From Limnephilus marmoratus (lineage: Eukaryota > Arthropoda > Insecta > Trichoptera > Limnephilidae): a stretch of DNA of 64,000 bases. The notes beneath the pieces are model-generated. The model saw nothing but the letters and a program-made list of their open reading frames with translations, did not search any database and was not told the origin of the DNA. The translations under genes and the position numbers were made by a program. Shown here one piece after another: positions 54,375 through 63,636 of this stretch. The stretch covers positions 1,736,001-1,800,000 of the forward strand of contig OU862920.1 in NCBI GenBank assembly GCA_917880885.1, given 5' to 3'. Within the stretch, counting starts at the first letter, position 1. The number at the start of each line of letters is the position of its first letter.

Positions 54375-54537
54375 AGGGAACGTACCCATACTACGTGACA
54401 CTTTTAGGGGGGGGGGGGGTCTTCAAAATGTCACGCTCCATACAAATGAGCGGCAGGTTGCTTAGGATTTTGGTCACCGGGGGGGGGGGGGGTTAAAAAT
54501 TGAAAAAAGTTGGTCAAGTAGTATGGGTATGTTCCCT
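54375..54537. mobile_element. MITE with 25-bp TIRs, copy 3, opposite orientation
   Basis: Interior is the reverse complement of copies 1 and 2 (TCTTCAAAATGTCACGCTCC after a G-run). TAA on both flanks. The right TIR has one change (GGGTATGTTCCCT). Confidence 0.82.
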
Positions 54538-54888
54538 AACCTCGTTTATTAAGGTAGTAACCTCGCTACAACGTAAATTATTTTTCATATTATAAATACA
54601 TAAACATTTTTAAAAAATGTGTGGAGTTCACGGGCCGAATCCTATAGATGTATGTGTGTCTTTTTTTAGTGTTGCTTTTTCGTTTCATCAAGATTCAAAT
54701 CACAACGGCGCTAAAGAGGTTTTCACTTTGAAAAAACATCAGCACATTCAACGGTTGAATTATTCAACGACTTGAAGGTTTTAGAATTTGTCAAAAAATG
54801 CTTTACTTCAAAGCCACAAAGATAAGTTAATGATGGAGTCATTGACTAGTCAGTTAATAGTCATTTTCTAAAAGCAATCACCCGCTGA

Positions 54889-55631
54889 ATGACCTCAAAT
54901 AGATTGAAACTCAATCCATCAAAGGCAGAGTTTCTCTGGACCGCCAGAAGCAGACGTCAGCATAATATTGATAACTCAATAACCATTTCAGGGAATGACA
55001 TCACTCCAAAGACATGTATAAAACTACTGGGTGACAATCTGGGCGCTGATTTTTCCCTTAAAACTCAAGTGAACAGAACTGTAAGCACGGGGTTCTTTCA
55101 ATTAAGGCAAATTATAGCAGTAAGGAGAAGCCTGCCAACAGAGGCGACTAAATTACTAGTCAATTCATGTGTTGTTTCACGTCGAGATTATTGCAACGGT
55201 ATACATATTACGTATGTATATGCAAGCCTCCTAAAATATCAAATCAACAAATTACAATCTGTTTTCAACGCTGCGGCAAGACTTATCACCGGCGTATCTA
55301 AAATATTCCCAAATTTCAGAGCATCTCAAATATCTTCACTGGCTCAAATGTCCTGACAGAATCCAGCTCTGCTGGATGATTCAAGTTCCCTTAACGGAAT
55401 GGCTCCGGCTTACCTATCGGAATTGTGTATTCGAGAAAATTCCAATTCTCGACAGTCAACCCTGAGGTCAGCAGCGTAATCAGCTATCGAAAGGTTAAAG
55501 GAACAAAGTTAACAAATTATGGCAATGTGACATCTGGGTGAGAATTACTCTTGAATCTACCTGTGAAGATGTATTACGATGTTTTTTGTGGGTGCACCGT
55601 GCTGAAAAACAACAATTGAAATATACATAAG
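54889..55631 (+). pseudogene. CR1-type LINE reverse transcriptase, 3' portion
   Basis: An open frame to 55,356 (155 codons) shows NRLKLNPSKAEFLW, FQLRQI, a LLVNSCVVSRRDYCNG word and LQSVFNAAARLITG, the distal RT and thumb words of CR1/L2-type LINEs. A frameshift follows; the next frame continues DRIQLCWMIQ and AYLSEL-like remnants to about 55,631, where the LTR element begins. The endonuclease and the catalytic YxDD part are upstream and lost. The last 351 bp (55,281-55,631) are repeated at 60,068-60,418. Confidence 0.8.
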
Positions 55632-56089
55632 TGAATCATGCACGGGGCATGGGGATGAGGGTAACCTTGCGGAAACCCTTGCTAAGACGCTAATGGATTT
55701 CGTTGAGTTATGTCCAACCACCAAACAAGAAAGGTATATCACAATTAAGTGGTACTCACGGTTGATCTTCTAGCTTGGTGACAGTCATAGATGTCCATAG
55801 CGCTCGATATTGTTCTATTTGATAATAGACGATAGAAATCTGAGTCACGTCAAGTTTACACAAAATATACGAAGAAAACGATAAGGTTTATACTTTATGT
55901 AACGATATGATGTATAACACTTCGGCTGGTGCGAAAATGTCACGATACGATTGGGGGGTTAGCAACGGACTGACTTGTTGACGATAAAGCGCTTGTCACT
56001 TGTTGACCGTGTAGTCAGGCACCCTTATTGTGCGGAATTCCCAAGTCTGGGTTCCTGCCGATCTCGTATGACAATCGGAGCACAAAACA
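55632..56089 (-). repeat. 3' LTR of the BEL/Pao element
   Basis: 458 bp, plus-strand limits TGAATCATGC ... AAAACA, giving TG...CA ends. Abuts LINE sequence on the left without a visible 4-6 bp target duplication. Confidence 0.9.
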
Positions 56090-56397
56090 AAAGAAATCCA
56101 TCGGCGTTATGAAACATTCCGCCCACCAAAATACAGCAAATTGTATTTTAAAGAAAAGTTGAACGTTAAGCGAAACGCAGAATGCCATGAAATGTAACGT
56201 CGATGGAAAAGAAGACGAAGCAGAAGAACTAGTTTTAAACGATAACTAGATGTAGATAAACTAGACGAAAAGAAACTAAATGATACGATTAACATAGACG
56301 TAAAAAGAATAAAACGAACCGCGAAACGATGATGATTAGTCACATTGCCTAGGCAATGGACACGATTAGGTGAATGGTCTTGTAAGAGAAGATCCAT

Positions 56398-56646
56398 TCA
56401 AAGTACGAAACGTAACGATAGCACAAGATTTTTAATAATGATTCTAATCACTTGCTCCGTAGAGAGTGATGTCCAATGTTTGGTTAAAGATAGAATACGA
56501 ATTTCGAAAAGATTAAGTAGAAAATCCGAACGACGAGAGGCTTTGTTATGAAAGTTGTGTACGAATAGATAACAGTAAGCAGTAAGACGTTGGAGTTTCC
56601 GAATACGATATAATTTGTTTAATAAAAGTTTAGCAGAATATATCAT
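56398..56646 (-). pseudogene. BEL/Pao pol remnant after RNase H, frameshifted
   Basis: 82 codons in another frame than the upstream pol ORF. KLYRIRKLQRLTAYCYLFVH resembles the segment between RNase H and integrase of BEL/Pao Pol. The following ORF (56,107-56,397) has no recognisable words. Confidence 0.55.
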
Positions 56647-57517
56647 GTTGGACTAATGACGATTGAACTCGTTCTTCAGAGTGGAGTTCAGTTTTGTTAA
56701 AATGGCCATCTGAGATGGGCCAAGAGTCGTTTGGCTGGACAAACCCGGAGGGCTCCGCCCACCATAATACGTTACGGATAAGAACGGCCTGAGAATGGCC
56801 ACGTGAAGCGATATCCGATGGATTATCAACCGATGATGCTTGACGTCGATGATTAGATGCGATAACTGTCAAGAGCGATAATTGGTCGGTGTAACGATTC
56901 CCGTGACGAGTATCATCGGGTGAAGCATCCGGTGGCCTCCACTTCCATCCCAATACCCTGAGAGTAAGAAAATGATCAACATTCTTGAAGATTACATCAG
57001 TGAGATAGTAGCCCGGCGGTAAGTTTCGGTAGGCGCGAAGTTTTGGTTTGCTACAATCCGACTTCTGCAGTTCAAGTTGACCTCGTTTGGTATGTTCGAT
57101 AACTTCGGATTGCGTTTGTTGAGCTTGTTCCACACTGGAACAGCCGACGACGATTGAATCGATATTTGAATCCGAAGTGATCGCGTATCGTGTGAGTGAT
57201 AATTCGTAACCATTATTTTCTGTCAACGATCTGACAATACGGTAGGACAGAATAAAGGCAGAGATATCAGAAGTCACAGGGTGTAATGGGTAATCCGGGG
57301 TAGATTCCGATAATTGATGACGCCAAAATATTCTTTGGAACGCGTGATTTGGCTCTTGTGGGCATATTTGGTGATACATTTGCCGTACTTCAGCAATGAA
57401 CACCACAGATGGCGAACGAAAGTTTTGCAGAAGTTCAGCAATGTTTGTTTGAAGCTTGGGAACGATAAGGAAGGCATCATTTGACGATGATGATGATGAT
57501 GACAATGACAACATCAC
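56630..57517 (-). pseudogene. BEL/Pao reverse transcriptase / RNase H region
   Basis: 295 codons, open. It starts in a Ser run coded by a (ATC/TCA)n tract. VRQMYHQI and FQRIFWRHQL are the RT words around the first catalytic site, where Glu stands in the place usually held by Asp. The usual Y-x-D-D box reads NIDS here, so the polymerase site is lost. NPSDIASRG and LWWAEPS near the end are the BEL/Pao words after RNase H. It overlaps the gag-pol ORF by 41 bp in a different frame, so the split is a frameshift at the trinucleotide tract. An unbroken frame with dead catalytic residues is unusual. Confidence 0.8.
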
Positions 57518-59351
57518 AATTCACCTCCGTCACCGAGGCATCGAAGACAATTCGCAAAGTAGTGGTAACGGTGCCCGGACGAAGAATGCAATGACGAAGT
57601 ATGTGATGCATTTCCTTGAGTAAATCTTTTCCAGGAACACGTGTCATGTGACCACTGTGCAAGTAGTCAGTCATGAAAGCGAAGTACGGTTCACGTAAAC
57701 TGAGCTTTACTGTCGGTTTACGTTCGATTGAAAGGATGATGCGCGAAGAAACTTCGCGCGAACCTGGGAAAGCGATATCCTTATCCTTTTCGCCAAAAGG
57801 TAAGGCTACGATGAATTGTCCCGAAGGGTCACGTGAGTGATTAGTGTGATGGACCTGCTCATCACGTTGTTCTTCAGGAGTAAGATGTGAAGACTGAGGG
57901 AATGTGTCAAACTCTCTCAGTTTCTTGACCTTTTCAGAAAGACGGTACTGGTTGGTTTCGATAAATTGACTAGAAAAGTCACGTGAGCGATAAATGCGAT
58001 ACACTTGGTCACGACGTTGTTTAGTGGGCTGTGAAGACTGAGAAAATATGTCCAACTCCCTCAGTCTCTTGACTTCTTCTGGAAGACGATACTGGTTGGT
58101 TTCGATGAAGGAGTTTGTTTGACGATCGGTAGTAAAACCAACCGAATCCAGAGGAAGCCAACCGAATGGTGAATTGATAGCTGAAGGCTGGTGAAGATCA
58201 CCCGTTAATTGGGGTCTTGGTAGAGAGGGCAAGATCTCAACATCTCGAAGTAGGTCAGTCGCTCCTGTGTCAGTTGTCAGTTTGTGACAGTCAGAGTCGG
58301 CATGAAGTATGTCTTGGAACAGATGACAAGATAACTGGTCGAATTGAATCGTTGGCGATGGAAGTAACTTCGTGTTGAAGGTAGTTTGTCCCTTAACATC
58401 GACATCGAAATTAGTGACGCCTGACGCGGTTGTAGAAGATTGGCCTAAGCCACGGATTTTCTGAGAGCTGACTGGACGCTCGGCAGTGCGATTGGATATG
58501 AAGTGTGCTTGACTGTCTGAATCGGTCAACCCACGAAACGTTTGAAAACTGCCGGAGGGATCACGATTGCTAATATGAGCAGTAGGCAAACGTACGATGG
58601 ATCTGTCACCGAAGTTAGCGAGGAAAAGAACTGGAGGATCTGAAATAGAAGCTCCTTGAATGGCAAACGTGGTAGGTCGTTGGTACTCCTCTTCAGCAGA
58701 AATGTTGTCTTCCCTATGAAGAAGAGTGTGGTGCTTACGATGACATTTCTGACAATCAAACACAGATTTGCAATTCGTGAGAGAATGAGAAGGCGTGAGA
58801 CAATTCAGACACCAACGGTGTGCCTTGGCGAATTGAGCACGTTCCTGAACCGATTTTAGTGCAAATGATTTGCACTTAGCGATATGGTGAATACCCTTGC
58901 AAAACGCGCACTTTGAAGTGAACGCAATCAAGGACCCTTTGATTTCAGGTTTTGCCTTATTCATGTCACAAGTAAATGATGACGTTTGTTTTATGACAGC
59001 TTGATCATGAAATGTTGAAAAGTTTTGGTTTGGTACGATAATGTTCGCGGGCTCCGATTCGAAAGATTGATTCGTTAATTCCTTGTGAATTACGACGATT
59101 TTGAAATAAACATTATCAAAAGCTACGCGAACTTGATTTTCAATGTCCTTGTTTGCCTCATCTAAAGCTAAGATGTCAGCGTGAACGGTTTCAAAATCAT
59201 TAACAATTTTTTGCAACTTCGTATAATACGCTAAAAATAATGGGTAATTGATTGCATCTTGCAAAACGCTTTGACCGACCTCATACACCTTGTTTATTCT
59301 GCTAATGGCAACGTTCCGTCTTCTACGCAAGCCTTGTAAAGTACTAGCCAT
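57477..59351 (-). CDS. BEL/Pao gag and N-terminal pol
   Basis: 624 codons, Met at 59,351, about 240 bp inside the 5' LTR. N-terminal helical capsid-like part (residues 1-130). Cys/His knuckles at about 148-220: CAFCKGIHHIAKC, CLNCLTPSHSLTNC and CQKCHRKHHTLLH, the three-knuckle pattern of BEL/Pao Gag, which binds the RNA. A Ser/Thr/Asp-rich middle follows. The start of RT begins near SGQFIVALPFGEKD (about residue 520) and GHMTRVP, and stops after LRIVFDAS in an Ile run from the (ATC)n tract. About 48 residues before it are duplicated in tandem (FIETNQYRLPEEVK and FIETNQYRLSEKVK). No clear protease D-T/S-G-A site in the expected place. Confidence 0.82.
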   Translation of the reverse strand: MASTLQGLRRRRNVAISRINKVYEVGQSVLQDAINYPLFLAYYTKLQKIVNDFETVHADILALDEANKDIENQVRVAFDNVYFKIVVIHKELTNQSFESEPANIIVPNQNFSTFHDQAVIKQTSSFTCDMNKAKPEIKGSLIAFTSKCAFCKGIHHIAKCKSFALKSVQERAQFAKAHRWCLNCLTPSHSLTNCKSVFDCQKCHRKHHTLLHREDNISAEEEYQRPTTFAIQGASISDPPVLFLANFGDRSIVRLPTAHISNRDPSGSFQTFRGLTDSDSQAHFISNRTAERPVSSQKIRGLGQSSTTASGVTNFDVDVKGQTTFNTKLLPSPTIQFDQLSCHLFQDILHADSDCHKLTTDTGATDLLRDVEILPSLPRPQLTGDLHQPSAINSPFGWLPLDSVGFTTDRQTNSFIETNQYRLPEEVKRLRELDIFSQSSQPTKQRRDQVYRIYRSRDFSSQFIETNQYRLSEKVKKLREFDTFPQSSHLTPEEQRDEQVHHTNHSRDPSGQFIVALPFGEKDKDIAFPGSREVSSRIILSIERKPTVKLSLREPYFAFMTDYLHSGHMTRVPGKDLLKEMHHILRHCILRPGTVTTTLRIVFDASVTEVNCDVVIVIIIIIVK

Positions 59352-59591
59352 TTTTTTTTTAAATAAACAAATGTACTAACGAATTAATCAGGAAAACGTT
59401 ATGAATTAAAAAATAGAATTCGATGTAATTTTAATGCCCGGTAGGTCGTTAATTAATTAAGAACTACGTAAACTAATTCTACGATTCACTGTTTGAATTC
59501 GTTCTTCGAAATGACATTTCAATTCACGTAATATTTCATAGCATTCTTTCGTTTTGTCAATGAAAGAATTTATTTATCTAAAGGTTTGCTG

Positions 59592-59605
59592 GTTATCGGC
59601 ACCAA
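59592..59605 (-). other. Primer-binding-site-like sequence
   Basis: Minus strand TGGTGCCGATAACC begins one base after the 5' LTR. The TGG start matches a tRNA 3' CCA. The tRNA was not identified. Confidence 0.65.
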
Positions 59606-60063
59606 TGAATCATGCACGGGGCATGGGGATGAGGGTAACCTTGCGGATACCCTTGCTAAGACGCTAATGGATTTCGTTGAGTTATGTCCAACCACCAAAC
59701 AAGAAAGGTATATCACAATTAAGTGGTACTCACGGTTGATCTTCTAGCTTGGTGACAGTCATAGATGTCCATAGCGCTCGATATTGTTCTATTTGATAAT
59801 AGACGATAGAAATCTGAGTCACGTCAAGTTTACACAAAATATACGAAGAAAACGATAAGGTTTATACTTTATGTAACGATATGATGTATAACACTTCGGC
59901 TGGTGCGAAAATGTCACGATACTATTGGAGGTTTAGCAACGGACTGACTTGTTGACGATAAAGCGCTTGTCACTTGTTGACCGTGTAGTCAGGCACCCTT
60001 ATTGTGCGGAATTCCCAAGTCTGGGTTCCTGCCGATCTCGTATGACAATCGGAGCACAAAACA
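59606..60063 (-). repeat. 5' LTR of the BEL/Pao element
   Basis: 458 bp, same length as the 3' LTR, with a few changes (GGATACC for GGAAACC; ACTATTGGAGGTTT for ACGATTGGGGGGTT). Abuts the second LINE copy on the right. Confidence 0.9.
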
Positions 60064-60067
60064 AAAG

Positions 60068-60418
60068 ACTTATCACCGGCGTATCTAAAATATTCCCAAA
60101 TTTCAGAGCATCTCAAATATCTTCACTGGCTCAAATGTCCTGACAGAATCCAGCTCTGCTGGATGATTCAAGTTCCCTTAACGGAATGGCTCCGGCTTAC
60201 CTATCGGAATTGTGTATTCGAGAAAATTCCAATTCTCGACAGTCAACCCTGAGGTCAGCAGCGTCATCAGCTATCGAAAGGTTAAAGGAACCAAGCTCAC
60301 AAATTATGGCAATGTGACATCTGGGTGAGAATTACTCTTGAATCTACCTGTGAAGATGTATTACGATGTTTTTTGTGGGTGCACCGTGCTGAAAAACAAC
60401 AATTGAAATATACATAAG
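60068..60418 (+). repeat. 351-bp direct copy of LINE flank
   Basis: Same length as 55,281-55,631 and nearly identical (differences at AACCAAGCTCAC versus AACAAAGTTAAC and GCGTCATC versus GCGTAATC). It starts at ACTTATCACCGGCG and ends ATACATAAG, after which the sequence (AAATATCCGTG) is new. Confidence 0.92.
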
Positions 60419-60529
60419 AAATATCCGTGAAGTTGGAGGATATCTGGAATAGAGTCATTTCCCATTATAAACCAAATGAGTATTTTAAGACTTTTATTAT
60501 AATAAGTTCTGTAGTTTATTAAAATCTTA

Positions 60530-61900
60530 CAAAAGCAGAAAAAATATTACAGCTTACCGTCAAAAACTTTTCAGAGAAAAATCAAAGATTCTTTTCGATG
60601 GAGCGACATGCCGATACACATTTTGAGTCGTGTTCGTGTGAAAAGGAGCGAAATATAACAAACTAGAACAAAACTTCTTACTGGATTGAAAATGGCGATA
60701 GGAGGTCTGAACCCAGACACTACAAAAAAGATGAATTTATTGACAAGAAAATTTCATCGTGATGAGTTTGAGTGCAAAAACAAATTATCTGAAGCTATTC
60801 CTTCGTGTACTTTAAACTTCTGACTCTCAAAAATGTACTTCGGCTTCAATTCCCAAGAATAATACCAAAAGAAGCATTACTAAAACATATTTAGCATCAT
60901 GATGACCATGCTGCGGTGAAAGCTTTCCATGTTGTGGATAGGACATTAGGCAGATATTCCACTATATGTTGGCTTAATTTTACAGAACAATACATCTTGC
61001 GTTGTGTTTAGGAGTAAAATTCTTCGATTTAGTTTGTTGTAATTGGATGCGAAGGAACTGCATTCAAAATGGGCTACAAAGGAGGTGTGATCTGGTGTCT
61101 TGAATCAAGTCTCAAACGGCCTTTACAGTGGATTGTCTGTCAGTTACACGCAAACAAGCTCATTTTGCAACTACTTTTTAACTGCATCGACAAAACCACG
61201 ATTGGACCGCAAAGTTTCGCTGGAATTATTGGAAAATCCTTAAGTATAAAAATGTTCATGCCCAGGAGTGACACATGAACAGGATTTAAGTACAGATCAG
61301 TTGTATCTACTAAAAATGTGTAAATGTGTTGACTGTTTGATGAGATCGATGATTTCAGATTCCGCAATGAAAACTTGTCAAAAAGAAATCCCGGTAAAAT
61401 TGAACATTCCAGATGGCTTACTAAAGCGAAGCGGATTCTTCGGCTTTACATTTCTCCCTAAAACCATCAGAAAATTTGTTAACTTAACGACAATTTACGC
61501 GCGAAGGTGGTCAATATTAAGAACAAACCATGATGTGTTTCCGATGCTAGGCATTTCCACGAAACAATAGTGCTTTCACAATATTTGTCCAGTGATTTAA
61601 AATATATTATTGATCCAGTAATCCAGTGCAATGGTTTTATGGGCACCACAAAAAACATATGTTAACCGACAACCGAAAATGCGCCAGTGAGTTTGCGTTG
61701 AGAAGAATATTAAAATCCCGGCAAATGAAAATGCAATCAGACGTTATTCGTACCTTCAAAGTGCCTGTTTGTGATTATTCGATAGATGATTATGTTAATG
61801 TTATGAATTGGGAAAATGTAACCGAATCGCCGCTCATCAAATTTGTAAGGGACGAGACAATTAGAAAGCCATATTACCGATCATACGACAATTGACGATG
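60530..61900 (+). pseudogene. Decayed repeat-encoded protein of unknown function
   Basis: Frames are broken by stops and frameshifts. Recognisable stretches in order: MAIGGLNPDTTKKM (60,690), LRLQFPRIIPKEALLKHI (about 60,840), a GCEGTAFKMGYKGGV core (about 61,047), LKRPLQWIVCQLHANKLIL and GPQSFAGIIGK (61,105-61,235), then DQLYLLKMC (about 61,300) and MLTDNRKCASEFALRRILKS (about 61,660). These resemble a protein family, often annotated as uncharacterised, that is multiplied in arthropod and cnidarian genomes and probably transposon-borne; this is from memory. Function and element class are unknown. Confidence 0.55.
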
Positions 61901-62164
61901 TCCTGATAAAGTTATGATTTTTCCGTTCTACCAATGTATGAACGTATTATCTGTAAAATAAATGTTAAAAGACAAATTTTATGTGTGTTTGGTTTCGCGT
62001 TTATGAGCTAAAAATACTTGGGTAAAATCGTGAAAATGATAAAATATGAAGCTTTTGCGATGTCCAGGAATTGTAAATATAAAAAAAAAAACAGTTTTAT
62101 TTGTTAACATATGGAGCATCTTATGCCGATTATTATAAATATGCTAATAAATATACACATAAAT

Positions 62165-62440
62165 AATTATGTTATTTTGTTTTTACAAATTAGTTATATT
62201 ATTTCGTTTCCACAAATAAGCATTTATATAATTTTGTTTTTTTCAAATTAGCACTTATATTATTTCGTTTCCACAAATAAGCACTTATATTATTTTGTTT
62301 TTACAAATTAGCACTTATATTATTTTGTTTATGTAAATTAACACTTACGTTATTTTGTTTTAACAAAAAAGCATATATATTATTTGGTTTTCACAAATAA
62401 GCACTTTTCCACATTATTCGTTTTCAAAATTGCGCACTTT
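62165..62440 (+). repeat. Minisatellite, about eight units of 34-38 bp
   Basis: Units ATTATTTTGTTTTTACAAAT followed by TAGCACTTAT, with TTTCG variants alternating with TTTTG. Poly-A-rich flank at 62,080. Confidence 0.85.
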
Positions 62441-62531
62441 ATTATTAGTAAGGAGATTTAAGAAACAGAGCGGCGGAGTAACGATTTTTTGAAAAGAGAG
62501 AATTGTTGAAAAAACTTCAACATCCTATAAT

Positions 62532-62725
62532 TGAACCGGTCAGTGGGTGAGTGGGCATCGCGTTTGTGTCTCACCCGGGCGTCCCGTGTTCGAATCCTCG
62601 GCTGGCTAAGTCCTCCATCACAACACGAGCAACATTTTCGGCTTTCTGTGGTGGTAGTAGGAGATTTTCAAACATTGTTGGGTTATTCGTAACGCGGGAA
62701 TGTTTGTCTTTCTTTAAAAAAAAAC
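62532..62725 (+). mobile_element. tRNA-derived SINE, family E, full length
   Basis: Head GAACCGGTCAGTGGGTGAGT with an A-box word, GTGTTCGAATCC B-box at about 62,588, body with GGTGGTAGTAGGAGATTTTC and GTTGGGTTATTCGTAACGCG, tail TCTTTCTTTAAAAAAAA. The tail runs into a family B element. Confidence 0.82.
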
Positions 62726-63100
62726 GAGTGTGCTTTAGACCACACGACTGAAGTAAAATTTCTTTAGCTCCATCTATATGATAGAAAGAGAGAAAGAAAA
62801 TGTGCGCGCGCACTGCTCTCTCTTGCTCCTACAGTGTGATGCAGACAATAGGCCTGCACTGTGTCTTAGATATACGAAACGTAACTGGCTATGAGAGAAG
62901 GAGAGAAAGAAAATGTGTGCTCGCACCTCTTTCTCTTGCCCCTATAGTAATATGCGAAACGTAACTCTCTCTCTCTTTCTATCTATGCTAACTTATATCT
63001 CCCTCTCAACATCGTTCGCCTCGCTTTTCTTAACGCTCTCGTCGCGTATTCACCAGCGTACTCCCCAAGTCAAGGGTGCGTATAGAAGTTTTACTTAAAA
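62726..63100 (+). repeat. Family B TIR element, copy 4
   Basis: Best left end of the family (CGAGTGTGCTTTAGACCACA, CGACTGAAGTAAAATTTC) through to GTGCGTATAGAAGTTTTACT. Confidence 0.62.
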
Positions 63101-63162
63101 TAAAAAACCTTAATCAACTTGATTTTTATACATAAGTCAATGGGATATTTATTTATTTATTA

Positions 63163-63610
63163 CTAGCTGGTTCCCGGCATGCGTTGCTGTGCCATTTTAT
63201 AAAGAAGTTGTTTCTCCCTGTGTGTCCTTTCCCATTCGTCCCATTCCCTTTCCACCTCCCCTTCCTCACCCGCGTCCCCTTCCCCTCTCGCATTCCCACT
63301 CCGTCTCCTCCACTTTCCCTCTCCCCACTCCACTGCCCCCCCCCCCTTCTTCGTCCCGCGAACCCCCCTCCCGAGTCCCCCTCCCCCCTCCCAGGTTCAC
63401 CTCCTCCTCCCTCCCTCCCGCTTTCCATACATTCAGTTTTCAAATCTCGCGTGCCACCAATAGCATTTTTTTTTACAAATTTCATAATGCCAGAGCTCAC
63501 CTGAAGTTTTATAAAAACCTTTGCCTGACAATAACGAACACACAAAAAAGAATTATCCAATTTGGTGCAGTCGTTCGAAAGTTATGCGCTTAGCAACACA
63601 TTCAGCGATT
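63163..63610 (-). mobile_element. Helitron-like element, 3' end inverted
   Basis: On the minus strand the end is GGCACAGCAACGCATGCCGG then GAACCAG and CTAG (63,163-63,166), next base T. Same terminus as 17,820-17,847. The interior has a polypyrimidine tract (63,211-63,425) and one J unit (63,470-63,600). The 5' end is cut by the LINE at about 63,620. Confidence 0.6.
63211..63425 (+). repeat. Polypyrimidine tract, about 215 bp
   Basis: Nearly all C and T on the plus strand, with C-runs of 6-12. Overlapping ORFs on both strands here (Pro/Ser-rich, Gly/Arg-rich) are composition artefacts. Confidence 0.9.
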
Positions 63611-63636
63611 CATTTTTAACCATGTATGATCTTGTG

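Larger units (their letters stand above)
54142..54600 (-). repeat. SINE F remnant carrying two MITEs
   Basis: GGGGCATGTTGTGAGTTTGA and scattered GTAGTGGTAGGAAG words resemble reverse SINE F. The two MITEs occupy most of the interval. Confidence 0.45.
55632..60063 (-). mobile_element. BEL/Pao-type LTR retrotransposon, 4.4 kb, internally decayed
   Basis: Two direct LTRs of 458 bp bound a minus-strand gag-pol. LTRs differ at only about four positions, so insertion or exchange was recent. A primer-binding-like TGGTGCCGATAACC follows the 5' LTR. Gag zinc knuckles and RT words identify BEL/Pao. Protease is not evident, integrase is missing (about 540 bp remain before the 3' LTR), catalytic RT residues are changed, and no clear polypurine tract was seen. 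It could not move alone. No envelope gene is present. Confidence 0.88.

Noticed and set aside
55632..60063. Endogenous virus with envelope
   Set aside because: Only gag and decayed pol words are seen; no envelope or integrase. A BEL/Pao retrotransposon explains it.
63153..63593. Pro/Ser-rich and Gly/Arg-rich ORFs of 106-135 codons
   Set aside because: Products of the polypyrimidine tract on both strands.
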